Both the position numbers and the translations under genes were made by a program. DNA of 64,000 nucleotides from Geothrix fuzhouensis (GTDB lineage: Bacteria > Acidobacteriota > Holophagae > Holophagales > Holophagaceae), in assembly GCF_024609325.1 (NCBI RefSeq), contig NZ_JANHMQ010000002.1, positions 558,001 to 622,000 of the forward strand, read 5' to 3'. The notes under the pieces are model-generated. The model had not been told where the DNA came from. It made no database searches and worked only from the letters and a program-made list of their open reading frames with translations. Positions 35,123 through 43,307 of the stretch are shown in pieces (position 1 is the stretch's first letter; the number at the start of each line of letters is the position of its first letter).

Positions 35123-35430
35123 GGGAATTCCGGGGCCCGAAAAGAGGAACACAGAGGACACTGAGCGCCACAGAATGCACAGAGCAAAGCATTGGCCACA
35201 TGGACCTTTGCGGAAGCTTTGGAATGGGTCGTGGCCCTCACTGCGTCCCCCCCAGGAGACAGCCGCGCTTTCGGAACGATCACCCGCCTTATTCCGTGCC
35301 CAAGGCTTAGTTCCGTGGCTTCCGTGACCAGCAGGAACACGAAGGATTGACGGGTTCCTTCAATGGAACCTCCGTAAGCAATTCTCTGTGTCTTCTGTGT
35401 ACTTCTGTGTTCCTGCTCTCCCGAAATCCC
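35123..35430. repeat. Intergenic inverted-repeat element of the 'ACAGAGGACAC' type
   Basis: The 346-base gap between the M3 peptidase and kdsC holds no gene. Its left end (35123-35190: GGGAATTCCGG, then GAGGAACACAGAGGACACTG, CACAGAATGCACAGAG) matches in inverted orientation its right end (35382-35430: CTCTGTGTCTTCTGTGTACT, TCTGTGTTCCTGC, CGAAATCCC). Between them are further ACACGAAGGA/TTCCGTGG-like stretches and a 6-bp hairpin at 35353-35370. Such CACAGAGG-rich elements recur between genes in many bacterial genomes. It looks like a non-coding, non-autonomous or decayed mobile element. Confidence 0.55.
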
Positions 35431-35459
35431 AAGAGAGTCTGAAGTTGTTCGCGAACGCC

Positions 35460-35978
35460 TCAGTACTTGCCCACGAGTTCGGCCCAGCGCCCCTGGGCCT
35501 TCAGGATCCGTTCGGCCACGGCCCGCAGCACGCCTCGACCTCCTGGGGCGGGCACGGTCCAGTGGCAGACGGCTCGCACCTCATCCGCCGCATCGGAGGG
35601 GCAGCAGGCCAGGCCCACCCGGCGCAGCAGGGGCAGGTCTGGCAGGTCGTCGCCCAGGTGGGCCACCTGGTCGTAGGTCAGGCCGTACTTGGCGCAAAGC
35701 TGGTCCAGCACCGGGAGCTTGTCCAGGTGGCCGACGAAGCAGTCCTCCACGCCCAGGTCCCGGGCGCGGTTCACGGTAGCCCCGGCGTCCAGTCCGGAGA
35801 TAAAGGCCACGGGGATGCCGGCTCGCTGGAGCCACTTGATGGCGGCCCCGTCCCGCACATGAAAGGCTTTGGTGTGGCCAGGCTCCGCGCCGTAGCGCAG
35901 GGCCCCAGTGGTGAGGACCCCGTCGATGTCAGTGCAGAGCAGGCGGATCTTGGCGGCACGCAGGTCCAGGTCGTCCAC
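35460..35978 (-). CDS. kdsC: 3-deoxy-D-manno-octulosonate 8-phosphate phosphatase (KdsC-type HAD)
   Basis: The protein has 172 residues, normal for this capless HAD group. Motifs are LCTDIDGVLTTG (nucleophile Asp), FISGLDAGATVNRA, KLPVLDQLCAKYGL (Lys) and HLGDDLPDLPLLRRVG. It dephosphorylates Kdo-8-phosphate in lipopolysaccharide synthesis. The frame is open upstream to 36107, into the ArsR promoter. The GTG at 35978 is preferred because GGAG lies 6 bases before it and the resulting length fits the family. A related sugar-phosphate phosphatase cannot be excluded. Confidence 0.85.
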   Translation of the reverse strand: MDDLDLRAAKIRLLCTDIDGVLTTGALRYGAEPGHTKAFHVRDGAAIKWLQRAGIPVAFISGLDAGATVNRARDLGVEDCFVGHLDKLPVLDQLCAKYGLTYDQVAHLGDDLPDLPLLRRVGLACCPSDAADEVRAVCHWTVPAPGGRGVLRAVAERILKAQGRWAELVGKY

Positions 35979-36102
35979 GGGAATCTCCAGGACCAGCCTA
36001 CCCCGGAGAATGATGCCGGTCACGATCCGGCCGGGAAGCCGCCAGGAAACAGGAATGTGACCTTGTCGAATGAGCCGATGGGTATAGAGTTTTTGGGGGC
36101 TG

Positions 36103-36143
36103 GTCAATTTCCGGTTGACATGGTTCTGAACGGGATGATCATA
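36103..36143 (+). promoter_or_regulatory. Putative promoter/operator of the ArsR-RND operon
   Basis: A dyad GTCAA-N7-TTGAC overlaps a consensus -35 TTGACA at 36115-36120. A weak -10 (TCATAG or CATAGT) lies 18-20 bases downstream. Overlap of dyad and -35 would suit repression by the ArsR protein encoded at 36163. Confidence 0.4.
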
Positions 36144-36162
36144 GTCGCATGGAGTTGAATCA

Positions 36163-36492
36163 GTGAATCACCAGCTCAGCAACCCGATGATCGACGAAGT
36201 GAGCGGCCTCTTCAGTGCGCTCGGTGATGCCTCCAGGCTGAAGATCCTGCGCTCCCTCCTGGATAGCAAAGGACCCCTGAGCCAGGGCGCCGTTGCGGAA
36301 GCCTCCGGCCTGTCCCAGGCCAATGCCTCCAAGCATCTGGCCTGCCTGGTGCGGGTCGGGCTTGTGGCGCGTGAGCCCGAAGGCAATGCCGTCTACTTCA
36401 CCCCGGTGATGCCCCTGGTGGGCGAACTTTGCGACCTGGTCTGCGGCCATGTGAGCGATCGCGCAAAGATGACCTACAAGGCCCTTAAATGA
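36163..36492 (+). CDS. ArsR-family regulator with Cys61/Cys90/Cys94
   Basis: The protein has 109 residues. The winged HTH reads LFSALGDASRLKILRSLLDS, then LSQGAVAEASGLSQANASKH. Cys61 follows the recognition helix, and Cys90 and Cys94 lie in the C-terminal helix (ELCDLVCGHV). This set could bind a soft metal or form a disulfide or polysulfide bridge, as in other thiol-sensing ArsR proteins. It starts at GTG 36163, 8 bases after GGAG. It is 50 bases upstream of the TolC gene and heads an operon for an RND pump and redox proteins, so it probably represses them until a thiol-reactive signal arrives. Confidence 0.88.
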   Translation: MNHQLSNPMIDEVSGLFSALGDASRLKILRSLLDSKGPLSQGAVAEASGLSQANASKHLACLVRVGLVAREPEGNAVYFTPVMPLVGELCDLVCGHVSDRAKMTYKALK

Positions 36493-36542
36493 ATGAATGC
36501 TTGTATATGTAGTTGCTTTTTTTTGCCTAGGAGTATTCCTTT

Positions 36543-37856
36543 ATGAACATTAAAGCCATCACAGGATTGAGCTTGGTGCTGCTTTCTGGGGGAAGTCTTC
36601 TCGCGCAAGATGGCCTGACTCTGGCTGAAAGCATCCGGAAAGCCTGGACAGACCAGGCGGGCCTCCGGGCCGGCCAGGCCATGGTGGAATCCCGCCAAGC
36701 GGAGGCGGAGGGGTTCCGGGACCTGCGGTTGCCCAGCCTCACTTTGCAGGCCCAGGGCGTCCGTACCAACGAGCCGATGATGGCCTTCGGCATCAAGCTG
36801 AACCAGGCGCGCATCGGCGCGGCGGACTTCAATCCGCAGTCGCTGAACCACCCGGATCCCATCGGCGCCTATGGGGGCTCCGCGGTCATCCAACAGCCGC
36901 TCTATGCTGGCGGGCGGATCACCGCCGCCCGCCGGGCCGGCGACTACATGGCCCAGGCCGAGGTCGCCAGCCAGGAGCGTCGGAAGCAGGAGACCGCCCA
37001 GGCCGTGGTGGAGGCCTACTTCGGCACCCAGGTGGCCGAGCAGGCCCTCAAGTGGGTGGAGGATTCCAGGACCTGGATCCAGGGCATGGAGGACTTCGTG
37101 GGCGCCCGCGTACAGCAGGGCCTGATGCTGGAATCGGAGCTCCAGCGCCTGAAGGCCTTCCACGCGCAGATCGACGCCCAAAAGGCCGACGTCACCAAGC
37201 AGATGCGCTCCGCCCGCTCCGGTCTGGGCCTGCTCACCGGCACCGGCCCGGTGGAAGGCCCCCTCGCCACGCCACTCGAACCCACGGAGCCCATGGCGGC
37301 CCCAGCGCCTGGCCAGCGGGGTGATCTGCTGGCCGCAGACCTCCAGGCCAAAGCCGCCGGAGAAGGCGCCAAGGCCGCCAGCGGCAGCCTCCGCCCCGAA
37401 GTGGGCCTGGAGCTGGGGGCGGGCACCCTTCACCATTCCTGGTCCGAAAAAGGCAATTGGACCTGGGCTGGCGTGGGCCTGAAGTGGAAGGTGTTCTCCG
37501 CGCCGGACCGGGCCAAGGCGAGGGCCGCCCGCGCCCAGGAAAACGCCGCCCGCGAGATGCGGACCTTCAAGCAGCAGCAGGCCGAACACGAAGTCCGCGT
37601 GGCGAAGGAATCCGTCCTCGCCGCCCAGGCGCGCTATGCCGCGGCGAAGGAATCGCTCGTGGCCGCCGAGGAATCCAAGCGTCTTCGGGAGGCCCGCCAC
37701 AAGGAGGGCCTCGCGCCCCTCATCGAGGTGCTCGATGCGGAAGCCGCCGTCCAGGGCGCTCACACCCTCATTCTCCAGAGCCTGTTCGAGCTTCGCGTGA
37801 GCCGTGCCAGCCTCGATCTGGCCAGCGGCAATCCCATTGAAGGAGTCAAGCCATGA
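36543..37856 (+). CDS. TolC-family outer-membrane efflux protein
   Basis: The protein has 437 residues with a signal peptide (IKAITGLSLVLLSGGSLLAQ). The outer-membrane efflux pattern includes VIQQPLYAGGRITAARRAGD, the long Ala/Gln/Glu helices, and HKEGLAPLIEVLDAEAAVQG near the end. It is the exit duct of the pump encoded downstream. Its last 4 bases overlap the adaptor start (ATGA), showing translational coupling. Confidence 0.92.
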   Translation: MNIKAITGLSLVLLSGGSLLAQDGLTLAESIRKAWTDQAGLRAGQAMVESRQAEAEGFRDLRLPSLTLQAQGVRTNEPMMAFGIKLNQARIGAADFNPQSLNHPDPIGAYGGSAVIQQPLYAGGRITAARRAGDYMAQAEVASQERRKQETAQAVVEAYFGTQVAEQALKWVEDSRTWIQGMEDFVGARVQQGLMLESELQRLKAFHAQIDAQKADVTKQMRSARSGLGLLTGTGPVEGPLATPLEPTEPMAAPAPGQRGDLLAADLQAKAAGEGAKAASGSLRPEVGLELGAGTLHHSWSEKGNWTWAGVGLKWKVFSAPDRAKARAARAQENAAREMRTFKQQQAEHEVRVAKESVLAAQARYAAAKESLVAAEESKRLREARHKEGLAPLIEVLDAEAAVQGAHTLILQSLFELRVSRASLDLASGNPIEGVKP

Positions 37857-38884
37857 AGACCCTGTTTCCCGCCCTGGCCCTGTCCGGCGCACTCCTCGGG
37901 ACCCTGGCCTGCGGCCACCAGGAGGCACGCCCGGTCGCGAAGGATCTGCCGAAGGTGGCGGTCTCCCTGGTGGGTCAAGGCGCGCCTGTGGGCGGCGCCT
38001 GGGTGGCTGCCACGCTCCAGTCCACGCGCACGGCCATGATGTCCACGCGCATGGCCGCCCAAGTGAAACGCATCCATGTGCAGGAGGGCCAGCGCGTGGC
38101 CGCCGGAACCCTGATGCTGTCCCTGGGGGATGAGGATCTGCAGGGCCAGTTGAAGGCCGCGCAGACAGGCCTGGCCACCGTCGAGGCCTACCATCGCCGT
38201 ATCCAGGCCCTCCAGGCCCAGAAGGCCAGCACCGCCGTGGAACTGGAGCAGGTGGAGGCCCAGGTGGCCCAGGCCCAGGCCGGCGTCTCCTCCCTCAAGG
38301 CCAACATCGCCTATACCCAGATCCGCGCGCCGTTCTCCGGTGTGGTGCAATCCCGCAAGGTGAACGAAGGCGACTTCGTCGGGCCGGGCATGCCCCTGCT
38401 GGAACTGGTGGGCGACGGCGAACAGGAACTGGTCGCGACCGTGTCAGAGGATGAGGCCAAGGGCCTCAAGACGGGCACGAAGGTAACGTTCGAAGCCGAG
38501 GGGACCGAGGGGCAGGCCCAGATCACGGGTCTGGCGCCCGGCGGCGACCCGTACAGTCATAAAGGCACCCTGCGCGCCAAGGTGCTCAAGCCCAAGGGCC
38601 TGCGTCAGGGCTCCTTCGCGCGCATCCTGGTGCCCGGCCTGACAGCCCCCCAGGGCCTCTCCGTGCCCCGCAGCGCCCTGGTGCAGCGCGGTGAACTCAC
38701 CGGCGTGTTCGTCGCCAAGGACGGCCACGCCGAGCTCCGCTGGCTTTCCCTGGGGGAAGGGGAGGGGAGCTTCCTGCCCGTGCGGTCCGGTCTGAAGGAC
38801 GGCGAGAAGGTCATCGACAACCCCGGCGCGCTCCAGGATGGCCAGCCCATCGATATCTCCAGCGGGGTGAGCCATGGCAAGTGA
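37853..38884 (+). CDS. RND periplasmic adaptor, lipoprotein
   Basis: The protein has 343 residues. The leader ends in LLGTLACG, a lipobox, so it should be lipid-anchored, unlike the adaptor at 9094. The lipoyl halves are QVKRIHVQEGQRVAAGTLML and IRAPFSGVVQSRKVNEGDFV, separated by a short helical hairpin (about 95-140). The end reads GLKDGEKVIDNPGALQDGQP. The overlaps with both TolC (4 bases) and pump (11 bases) genes show tight coupling. Confidence 0.93.
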   Translation: MKTLFPALALSGALLGTLACGHQEARPVAKDLPKVAVSLVGQGAPVGGAWVAATLQSTRTAMMSTRMAAQVKRIHVQEGQRVAAGTLMLSLGDEDLQGQLKAAQTGLATVEAYHRRIQALQAQKASTAVELEQVEAQVAQAQAGVSSLKANIAYTQIRAPFSGVVQSRKVNEGDFVGPGMPLLELVGDGEQELVATVSEDEAKGLKTGTKVTFEAEGTEGQAQITGLAPGGDPYSHKGTLRAKVLKPKGLRQGSFARILVPGLTAPQGLSVPRSALVQRGELTGVFVAKDGHAELRWLSLGEGEGSFLPVRSGLKDGEKVIDNPGALQDGQPIDISSGVSHGK

Positions 38885-41800
38885 ACTCCGGCTAGGCTTG
38901 GCCGGGAAGCTGGCCAAGGGATTCCTCCGCAGCAAGCTGACCCCCCTCATCGTCCTCGCCTCGCTGATGCTGGGTGTCCTTGCCGTGGTGCTGACGCCCC
39001 GCGAAGAAGAGCCCCAGATCATCGTGCCGATGGTCGATCTCTACATTCCCTATCCCGGGGCCAGCCCGCAGGAAATCGAAAGCCAGGTCACCAACCCCAT
39101 GGAACGCCGTCTCTGGGGCATTCCCGGCGTCGAGTACCTCTACAGCATGAGCCGACCAGGCATGGCGCTCATCACCGTGCGGTTCAAGGTCAATGAACCC
39201 CAGGAGCCCAGCCTGGTGAAGATCTACCAGGAACTGGCGGCCAATCCCCAGATGCTGCCGCCTGGGGCTATGAAACCCATCATCAAGCTGCAGACCATCG
39301 ATGACGTGCCTTTCCTCGTGCTCACCCTGCACGGTGAAGGGGAGGGCGCCGCCCAGACGCCCGGCCAGCTCCGCAAGATGGGTGATGTCCTGGCCCGGGA
39401 ATTGTCAGACGTGCCCAGCACGGCCCAGGTGAAAGTCGTGGGCGGAGCCCGCCGCATGGTCCGCATCGAACCGGATCCCGACCGCCTGCGGGCCATCAAC
39501 ATGTCCATCGGCGAACTCCAACCGGCCCTCCAGGCCGCCGAGGGCCAGCTGCCCGCGGGCGCCCTGGTGAACCATGGCAAACGCACAGAACTTGAGGCCA
39601 CTGGCTTCGTGCTGCAGGCTTCGGAATTGCGCCGCCTTGTCGTGGGCGTCCGGAACATGCGGCCCGTCTATCTGGCGGATGTCGCCCGGGTGGTGGACGC
39701 GCCCGAACCCGAGCCGCCCATGGTCCTCTTCGGGGAGGCCGGTAAGCCGGGTTTCGAGCCCGCCGTGAGCATCACCCTCTCCAAGCGGGCCGGCACCAAT
39801 GCCACGGCCTTGGCTGAGCAGGTGCTGGCCAAGGTGGAGGCCCTGCGCGGCAGCCTCATTCCACGCGATCTCAAGGTCACTGTCACCCGCAACTATGGGG
39901 AGACCGCTGGCGACAAATCCAACGAACTGATCGAGCATCTGCTCATCGCCACCCTCAGCGTCATCGCCCTCATCTTCCTCGCCATGGGCTGGCGCAGCGC
40001 CGTGGTGGTGGGCGTGGCCGTGCCAGTCACCCTGGCCCTCACGCTGCTGATCACGTATCTGTTCGGCTACACGCTCAACCGGGTGACGCTGTTCGCGCTC
40101 ATCTTCTCCATCGGCATCCTGGTGGACGACGCCATCGTGGTGGTGGAGAACATCCACCGGCACATGCATCTCCCCGGGCTGCGGAAGAGCTTCGCCACCG
40201 TGGTGATCGAAGCCGTGGACGAGGTGGGCAATCCCACCATCCTGGCCACCTTCGCCGTCATCGCCGCCATCCTGCCCATGGCTTTCGTGCGCGGGCTCAT
40301 GGGCCCCTACATGCGGCCCATCCCCGTGGGCGCCAGTGTGGCCATGATCTTCAGCCTGATCATCGCCTTCGTCATCAGCCCCTGGGCGAGTCTCATTCTG
40401 TTCAAGAAGGAGGCCCATCTCCCGGAGACCGACGAGTCGGGACTCCATCCCGCGACGCCTGACACGGCCTCGCCTGAGCCGACCCACGATTGGCAGGACA
40501 AGAACCCCGAGGTGGCGCCAGATTCGAAGCTCTCCGCGCTTTACCGCAAGGTCATCCGGGCCCTGCTGTTCAAGCCGGCGATCCGCTGGAGTTTCTTCGG
40601 CGGTGTCGTGGTGCTGCTCATCGGCGCCATGTCCCTGGTGGGTTTCGGCGTGGTGAAGGTCAAGATGCTGCCCTTCGACAACAAGTCGGAGTTCATGGTT
40701 CAGCTGGACCTTCCGGCCGGAACCCCGCGCGAGGATGCCCTTGCCGTAGGCCAGGACATCGCCCGCCGCATGCTGAAAGAGCCCACCGTCAAGGATGTGC
40801 AGGTCTACGCCGGCGAAGCTGCCCCGTTCACGTTCGTGGGCATGGTGCGGCACAGCTTCCTCCGCCAGGAGGCGGAGATGGTGGATGTCCAGGTGAACCT
40901 GGTGCCGAAGGGAGACCGCAAGGAGCAGAGCCACGAGATCGTGGTCCGGCTCCGCCCGGAGTTGGAGAAGATCACGAAGCCTGCCGGGGCCCGCATGAAG
41001 CTTGTGGAGATCCCGCCCGGACCGCCGGTCATGGATACCATCGTGGCCGAGGTCTACGGGCCCTCGGAAGCCGAACGCTCCCGTCTCGCGGGGGAGGTGC
41101 TCAAGGCTTTCCAGAGCGTGGACGGCATCGTGGACGTGGATTCCAGCCTCAACCCCACCAGTCCCAAGATCAGTCTGGTGCTGGACCGGGAGAAGGCCGC
41201 CCTATTCGGAGTGGCCCCAACCCACGTGATCCAGACGCTCTACATGGCTGGCTACGGCTACACCGCCGGCGCCTTCCATGTGCTGCGTGGGTCCAGCCAG
41301 GTGCCCGTGGTGCTGCAGCTCGCCTCCGAGAAGCGCCAGAACCTGGCCCAGATTCTCCAGCTCACCGTGCCCGGCCCGCGGGGCATGATCCCGATCAGCC
41401 AGCTGGTCACCGTGAAGGAAGGCCGCGAGGAGCCGGTCATCTTCCACAAGAACCTCATGCCCGTGGCCTACGTGTTCTCCGACCTGGCCGGCACCATCGA
41501 AAGCCCCGTCTACGCCCTGGCCGCCCTCAACAAGAAGATCGATGCCATGCAGGGCACCGGCGGCGCCAAAGTGGTCCGCCTGGGCCTGGCCCACCCCGAG
41601 AACACCGAGAACCTGATCATGAAGTGGGACGGCGAGTGGCACATCACCCTCGAAGTCTTCCGGGATCTCGGCATGGCCTTCGCCGCTGTGCTGGTGCTGA
41701 TCTTCGTGCTGGTGGTGGGCTGGTTCGAGAGCTTCGAAGTCCCCTGGGTGATCCTGGTGCCGATCCCGCTCTCCCTTATCGGCATCATCCCTGCCCACGG

Positions 41801-42182
41801 CCTGCTGGGCGCCTTCTTCACGGCCACCAGCATGATCGGCTTCATCGCCGGCGCCGGCATCATCGTCCGCAACAGCATCATCCTCGTGGATTTCATCGAG
41901 CTGAAGCTGCGCGAGGGCATGCCTCTGGCCCTGGCGGTGGAGGAAGCAGGCGTGGTGCGGTTCCGACCCATCCTGCTCACCGCGGCGGCCGTGATTGTCG
42001 GCTCCCTGGTGATGCTGGCGGATCCCATCTTCCAGGGCCTCGCCATCAGCCTCATGGCCGGTTCCGTGGCAGCTACGCTGCTCTCGGTGCCTTCCATTCC
42101 CGTCCTGTACTACCTTATCGCCCGCCGTGGCCGCGCCGCGGAGCTTCAGCGCCAGGCCTCCACCCATACCGTAGATGAATAG
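38874..42182 (+). CDS. RND efflux pump, inner-membrane subunit, with TM10 Arg
   Basis: The protein has 1102 residues. The TM4 Asp pair is present (IGILVDDAIVVVENIHRHM). In TM10 the usual Lys (K940 in AcrB) is replaced by Arg in GAGIIVRNSIILVDFIE. This is a distinct branch from the pump at 10243. Opening residues LGLAGKLAKGFLRSKLTPLI, the long cytoplasmic-side insert near residues 515-550 (ETDESGLHPATPDTASPEPT) and PGASPQEIESQVTNPMERRL are typical of RND pumps found next to YgaP-like genes. The substrate is unknown. The 11-base overlap with the adaptor gene and the following redox genes suggest one operon. Confidence 0.93.
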   Translation: MASELRLGLAGKLAKGFLRSKLTPLIVLASLMLGVLAVVLTPREEEPQIIVPMVDLYIPYPGASPQEIESQVTNPMERRLWGIPGVEYLYSMSRPGMALITVRFKVNEPQEPSLVKIYQELAANPQMLPPGAMKPIIKLQTIDDVPFLVLTLHGEGEGAAQTPGQLRKMGDVLARELSDVPSTAQVKVVGGARRMVRIEPDPDRLRAINMSIGELQPALQAAEGQLPAGALVNHGKRTELEATGFVLQASELRRLVVGVRNMRPVYLADVARVVDAPEPEPPMVLFGEAGKPGFEPAVSITLSKRAGTNATALAEQVLAKVEALRGSLIPRDLKVTVTRNYGETAGDKSNELIEHLLIATLSVIALIFLAMGWRSAVVVGVAVPVTLALTLLITYLFGYTLNRVTLFALIFSIGILVDDAIVVVENIHRHMHLPGLRKSFATVVIEAVDEVGNPTILATFAVIAAILPMAFVRGLMGPYMRPIPVGASVAMIFSLIIAFVISPWASLILFKKEAHLPETDESGLHPATPDTASPEPTHDWQDKNPEVAPDSKLSALYRKVIRALLFKPAIRWSFFGGVVVLLIGAMSLVGFGVVKVKMLPFDNKSEFMVQLDLPAGTPREDALAVGQDIARRMLKEPTVKDVQVYAGEAAPFTFVGMVRHSFLRQEAEMVDVQVNLVPKGDRKEQSHEIVVRLRPELEKITKPAGARMKLVEIPPGPPVMDTIVAEVYGPSEAERSRLAGEVLKAFQSVDGIVDVDSSLNPTSPKISLVLDREKAALFGVAPTHVIQTLYMAGYGYTAGAFHVLRGSSQVPVVLQLASEKRQNLAQILQLTVPGPRGMIPISQLVTVKEGREEPVIFHKNLMPVAYVFSDLAGTIESPVYALAALNKKIDAMQGTGGAKVVRLGLAHPENTENLIMKWDGEWHITLEVFRDLGMAFAAVLVLIFVLVVGWFESFEVPWVILVPIPLSLIGIIPAHGLLGAFFTATSMIGFIAGAGIIVRNSIILVDFIELKLREGMPLALAVEEAGVVRFRPILLTAAAVIVGSLVMLADPIFQGLAISLMAGSVAATLLSVPSIPVLYYLIARRGRAAELQRQASTHTVDE

Positions 42183-42191
42183 GAGTCACTC

Positions 42192-42404
42192 ATGAATGTC
42201 GATCGCATCGTCCACACCGTTGCGGGATCTTTCATCCTGCTGAGCCTCGTGCTCGCCCGTTTTCACAACCCGAACTGGATCTGGTTCACGGTCTTCGTGG
42301 GCGCCAACCTCCTGCAGAGCGGCCTCACCAACTGGTGCCTGATGTCCATGATCCTGCGCAAGCTCGGTGTGCCCGAAGGCGTCGGCGTGGGGTGTTCCCG
42401 GTGA
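42192..42404 (+). CDS. YgaP-like membrane protein (DUF2892)
   Basis: A 70-residue protein with two hydrophobic helices (VAGSFILLSLVLARF and WFTVFVGANLLQSGL). It begins MNVDRIVHTVAG and has NPNWIWFTVFVG, NLLQSGLTNWC, which match the DUF2892 family: the membrane half of the rhodanese YgaP. Cys residues occur in LTNWC and near the end. It lies 9 bases after the pump and shares a GTGA junction with the next gene. Confidence 0.85.
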   Translation: MNVDRIVHTVAGSFILLSLVLARFHNPNWIWFTVFVGANLLQSGLTNWCLMSMILRKLGVPEGVGVGCSR

Positions 42405-42574
42405 AGGCCACCGCGCTCCGCATCGCCCTGGGCCTTGTCATCGGCGGGGCTCTGGGCTACGGCTGGCACCGCCTGGTGGGGTGCAGCACGGGCACCTGCC
42501 CGCTGACCGCCACCCCCCTTCGGGGCATCAGCTACGGCGCTGTCCTGGGCCTCATCTGGGCCCTGGCGAGGTAG
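42401..42574 (+). CDS. Small membrane protein, DUF6132-like
   Basis: A 57-residue protein starting at GTG 42401, whose TG overlaps the previous stop (GTGA). It has two short hydrophobic helices (IALGLVIGGALGYGW and ISYGAVLGLIWALA) around a conserved 'GCSTGTCPLTATP' loop with two Cys. This loop matches the YtfE/YgaP-neighbour family DUF6132. Such proteins travel with rhodanese, thioredoxin and DUF2892 genes; their activity is not known. The two loop Cys could take part in thiol exchange (inference). Confidence 0.75.
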   Translation: MKATALRIALGLVIGGALGYGWHRLVGCSTGTCPLTATPLRGISYGAVLGLIWALAR

Positions 42575-42620
42575 GCGGCCCGGCTTTCCTGTCTTTTCCA
42601 ACCCCGATTTCGGAGTTTCC

Positions 42621-42944
42621 ATGTCCCAAGTGATTCACCTCACCACCGGCGCCTTCGAGAAGGTCGCAACCCTCGGCCAGCTGGTCCTCATCGACTTCTG
42701 GGCCCCGTGGTGCGGGCCCTGCCGCATGCAGGGCCCCATCCTCGACGAGGTCGCCAAGGCCAGCGGAGACAAAGCCGTCATCGCGAAGGTCAATGTGGAC
42801 GAAGAACCCCAGCTGGCCAGCCAGTTTGGTGTCCAGAGCATCCCCACGCTCGTGATCCTCAAGGCAGGGCAGATCCAGCAACGCCTGGTCGGCGTCCAGC
42901 AGGCCCAGGTTCTGATCGCGGCTCTTCAGAAGGCAGGGGCCTGA
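42621..42944 (+). CDS. Thioredoxin
   Basis: A 107-residue single-domain thioredoxin. The active site is W30-C31-G-P-C34 in DFWAPWCGPCRMQGPILDEV; cis-Pro is in VQSIPTLVI. There is no signal peptide, so it acts in the cytosol as a dithiol reductant. Its place inside the ArsR-RND array, overlapping the rhodanese gene (TGATG), suggests a dedicated reductant for the rhodanese, AhpD-like or OsmC proteins rather than the general thioredoxin. Confidence 0.96.
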   Translation: MSQVIHLTTGAFEKVATLGQLVLIDFWAPWCGPCRMQGPILDEVAKASGDKAVIAKVNVDEEPQLASQFGVQSIPTLVILKAGQIQQRLVGVQQAQVLIAALQKAGA

Positions 42945-43294
42945 TGGCGGACTACTGGATCTACCTGATCCCGTTGGCGGCGGTGGGTTATCTGCTCTGG
43001 AGTCGGCGGTCGGCCTCGGCCACGGACGTGAAGGCCCTCCTCGAGCAGGGCGCCCAGATCGTGGATGTGCGCACCAAGGCGGAATTCCGCTCAGCTGCCC
43101 ATCCGAAGGCGATCAATATTCCCGCGGACCAACTCGAGCAGCGGGCCAAGGAGCTGGATCCCGCCCGTCCGGTGCTGCTCTGCTGCGAAAGCGGCAGCCG
43201 CAGTGGCTTCGCCGCCGGCATCCTCAAGCGCAAGGGCTTCAAGAATGTCCACAACCTGGGTTCCTGGCACCGCATCCAATCCTTCTTTCCCTGA
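42944..43294 (+). CDS. Membrane-anchored rhodanese-domain sulfurtransferase
   Basis: The protein has 116 residues. One N-terminal membrane helix (YWIYLIPLAAVGYLLW) is followed by a single rhodanese domain (IVDVRTKAEFRSAAHPKAIN). The active-site loop is LLCCESGSRSG, with C81 as the expected persulfide carrier and C80 next to it. The start at 42944 shares its A with the thioredoxin stop (TGATG). Sulfane sulfur transfer or persulfide removal is typical. Together with thioredoxin it could reduce persulfides to sulfide. Confidence 0.9.
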   Translation: MADYWIYLIPLAAVGYLLWSRRSASATDVKALLEQGAQIVDVRTKAEFRSAAHPKAINIPADQLEQRAKELDPARPVLLCCESGSRSGFAAGILKRKGFKNVHNLGSWHRIQSFFP

Positions 43295-43307
43295 TCCGGA
43301 GCATCCC

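Noticed and set aside
35123-35430. Attachment site or CRISPR-like array
   Set aside because: The repeats are inverted ends of one element, not regularly spaced direct repeats, and there are no spacers, cas genes or integrase nearby.
39405-40934. A 509-codon His-rich open frame antisense to the second RND gene
   Set aside because: The His/Gly/Asp-rich sequence arises from the complement of GTG/GCC-rich codons. There is no ribosome site or homology.
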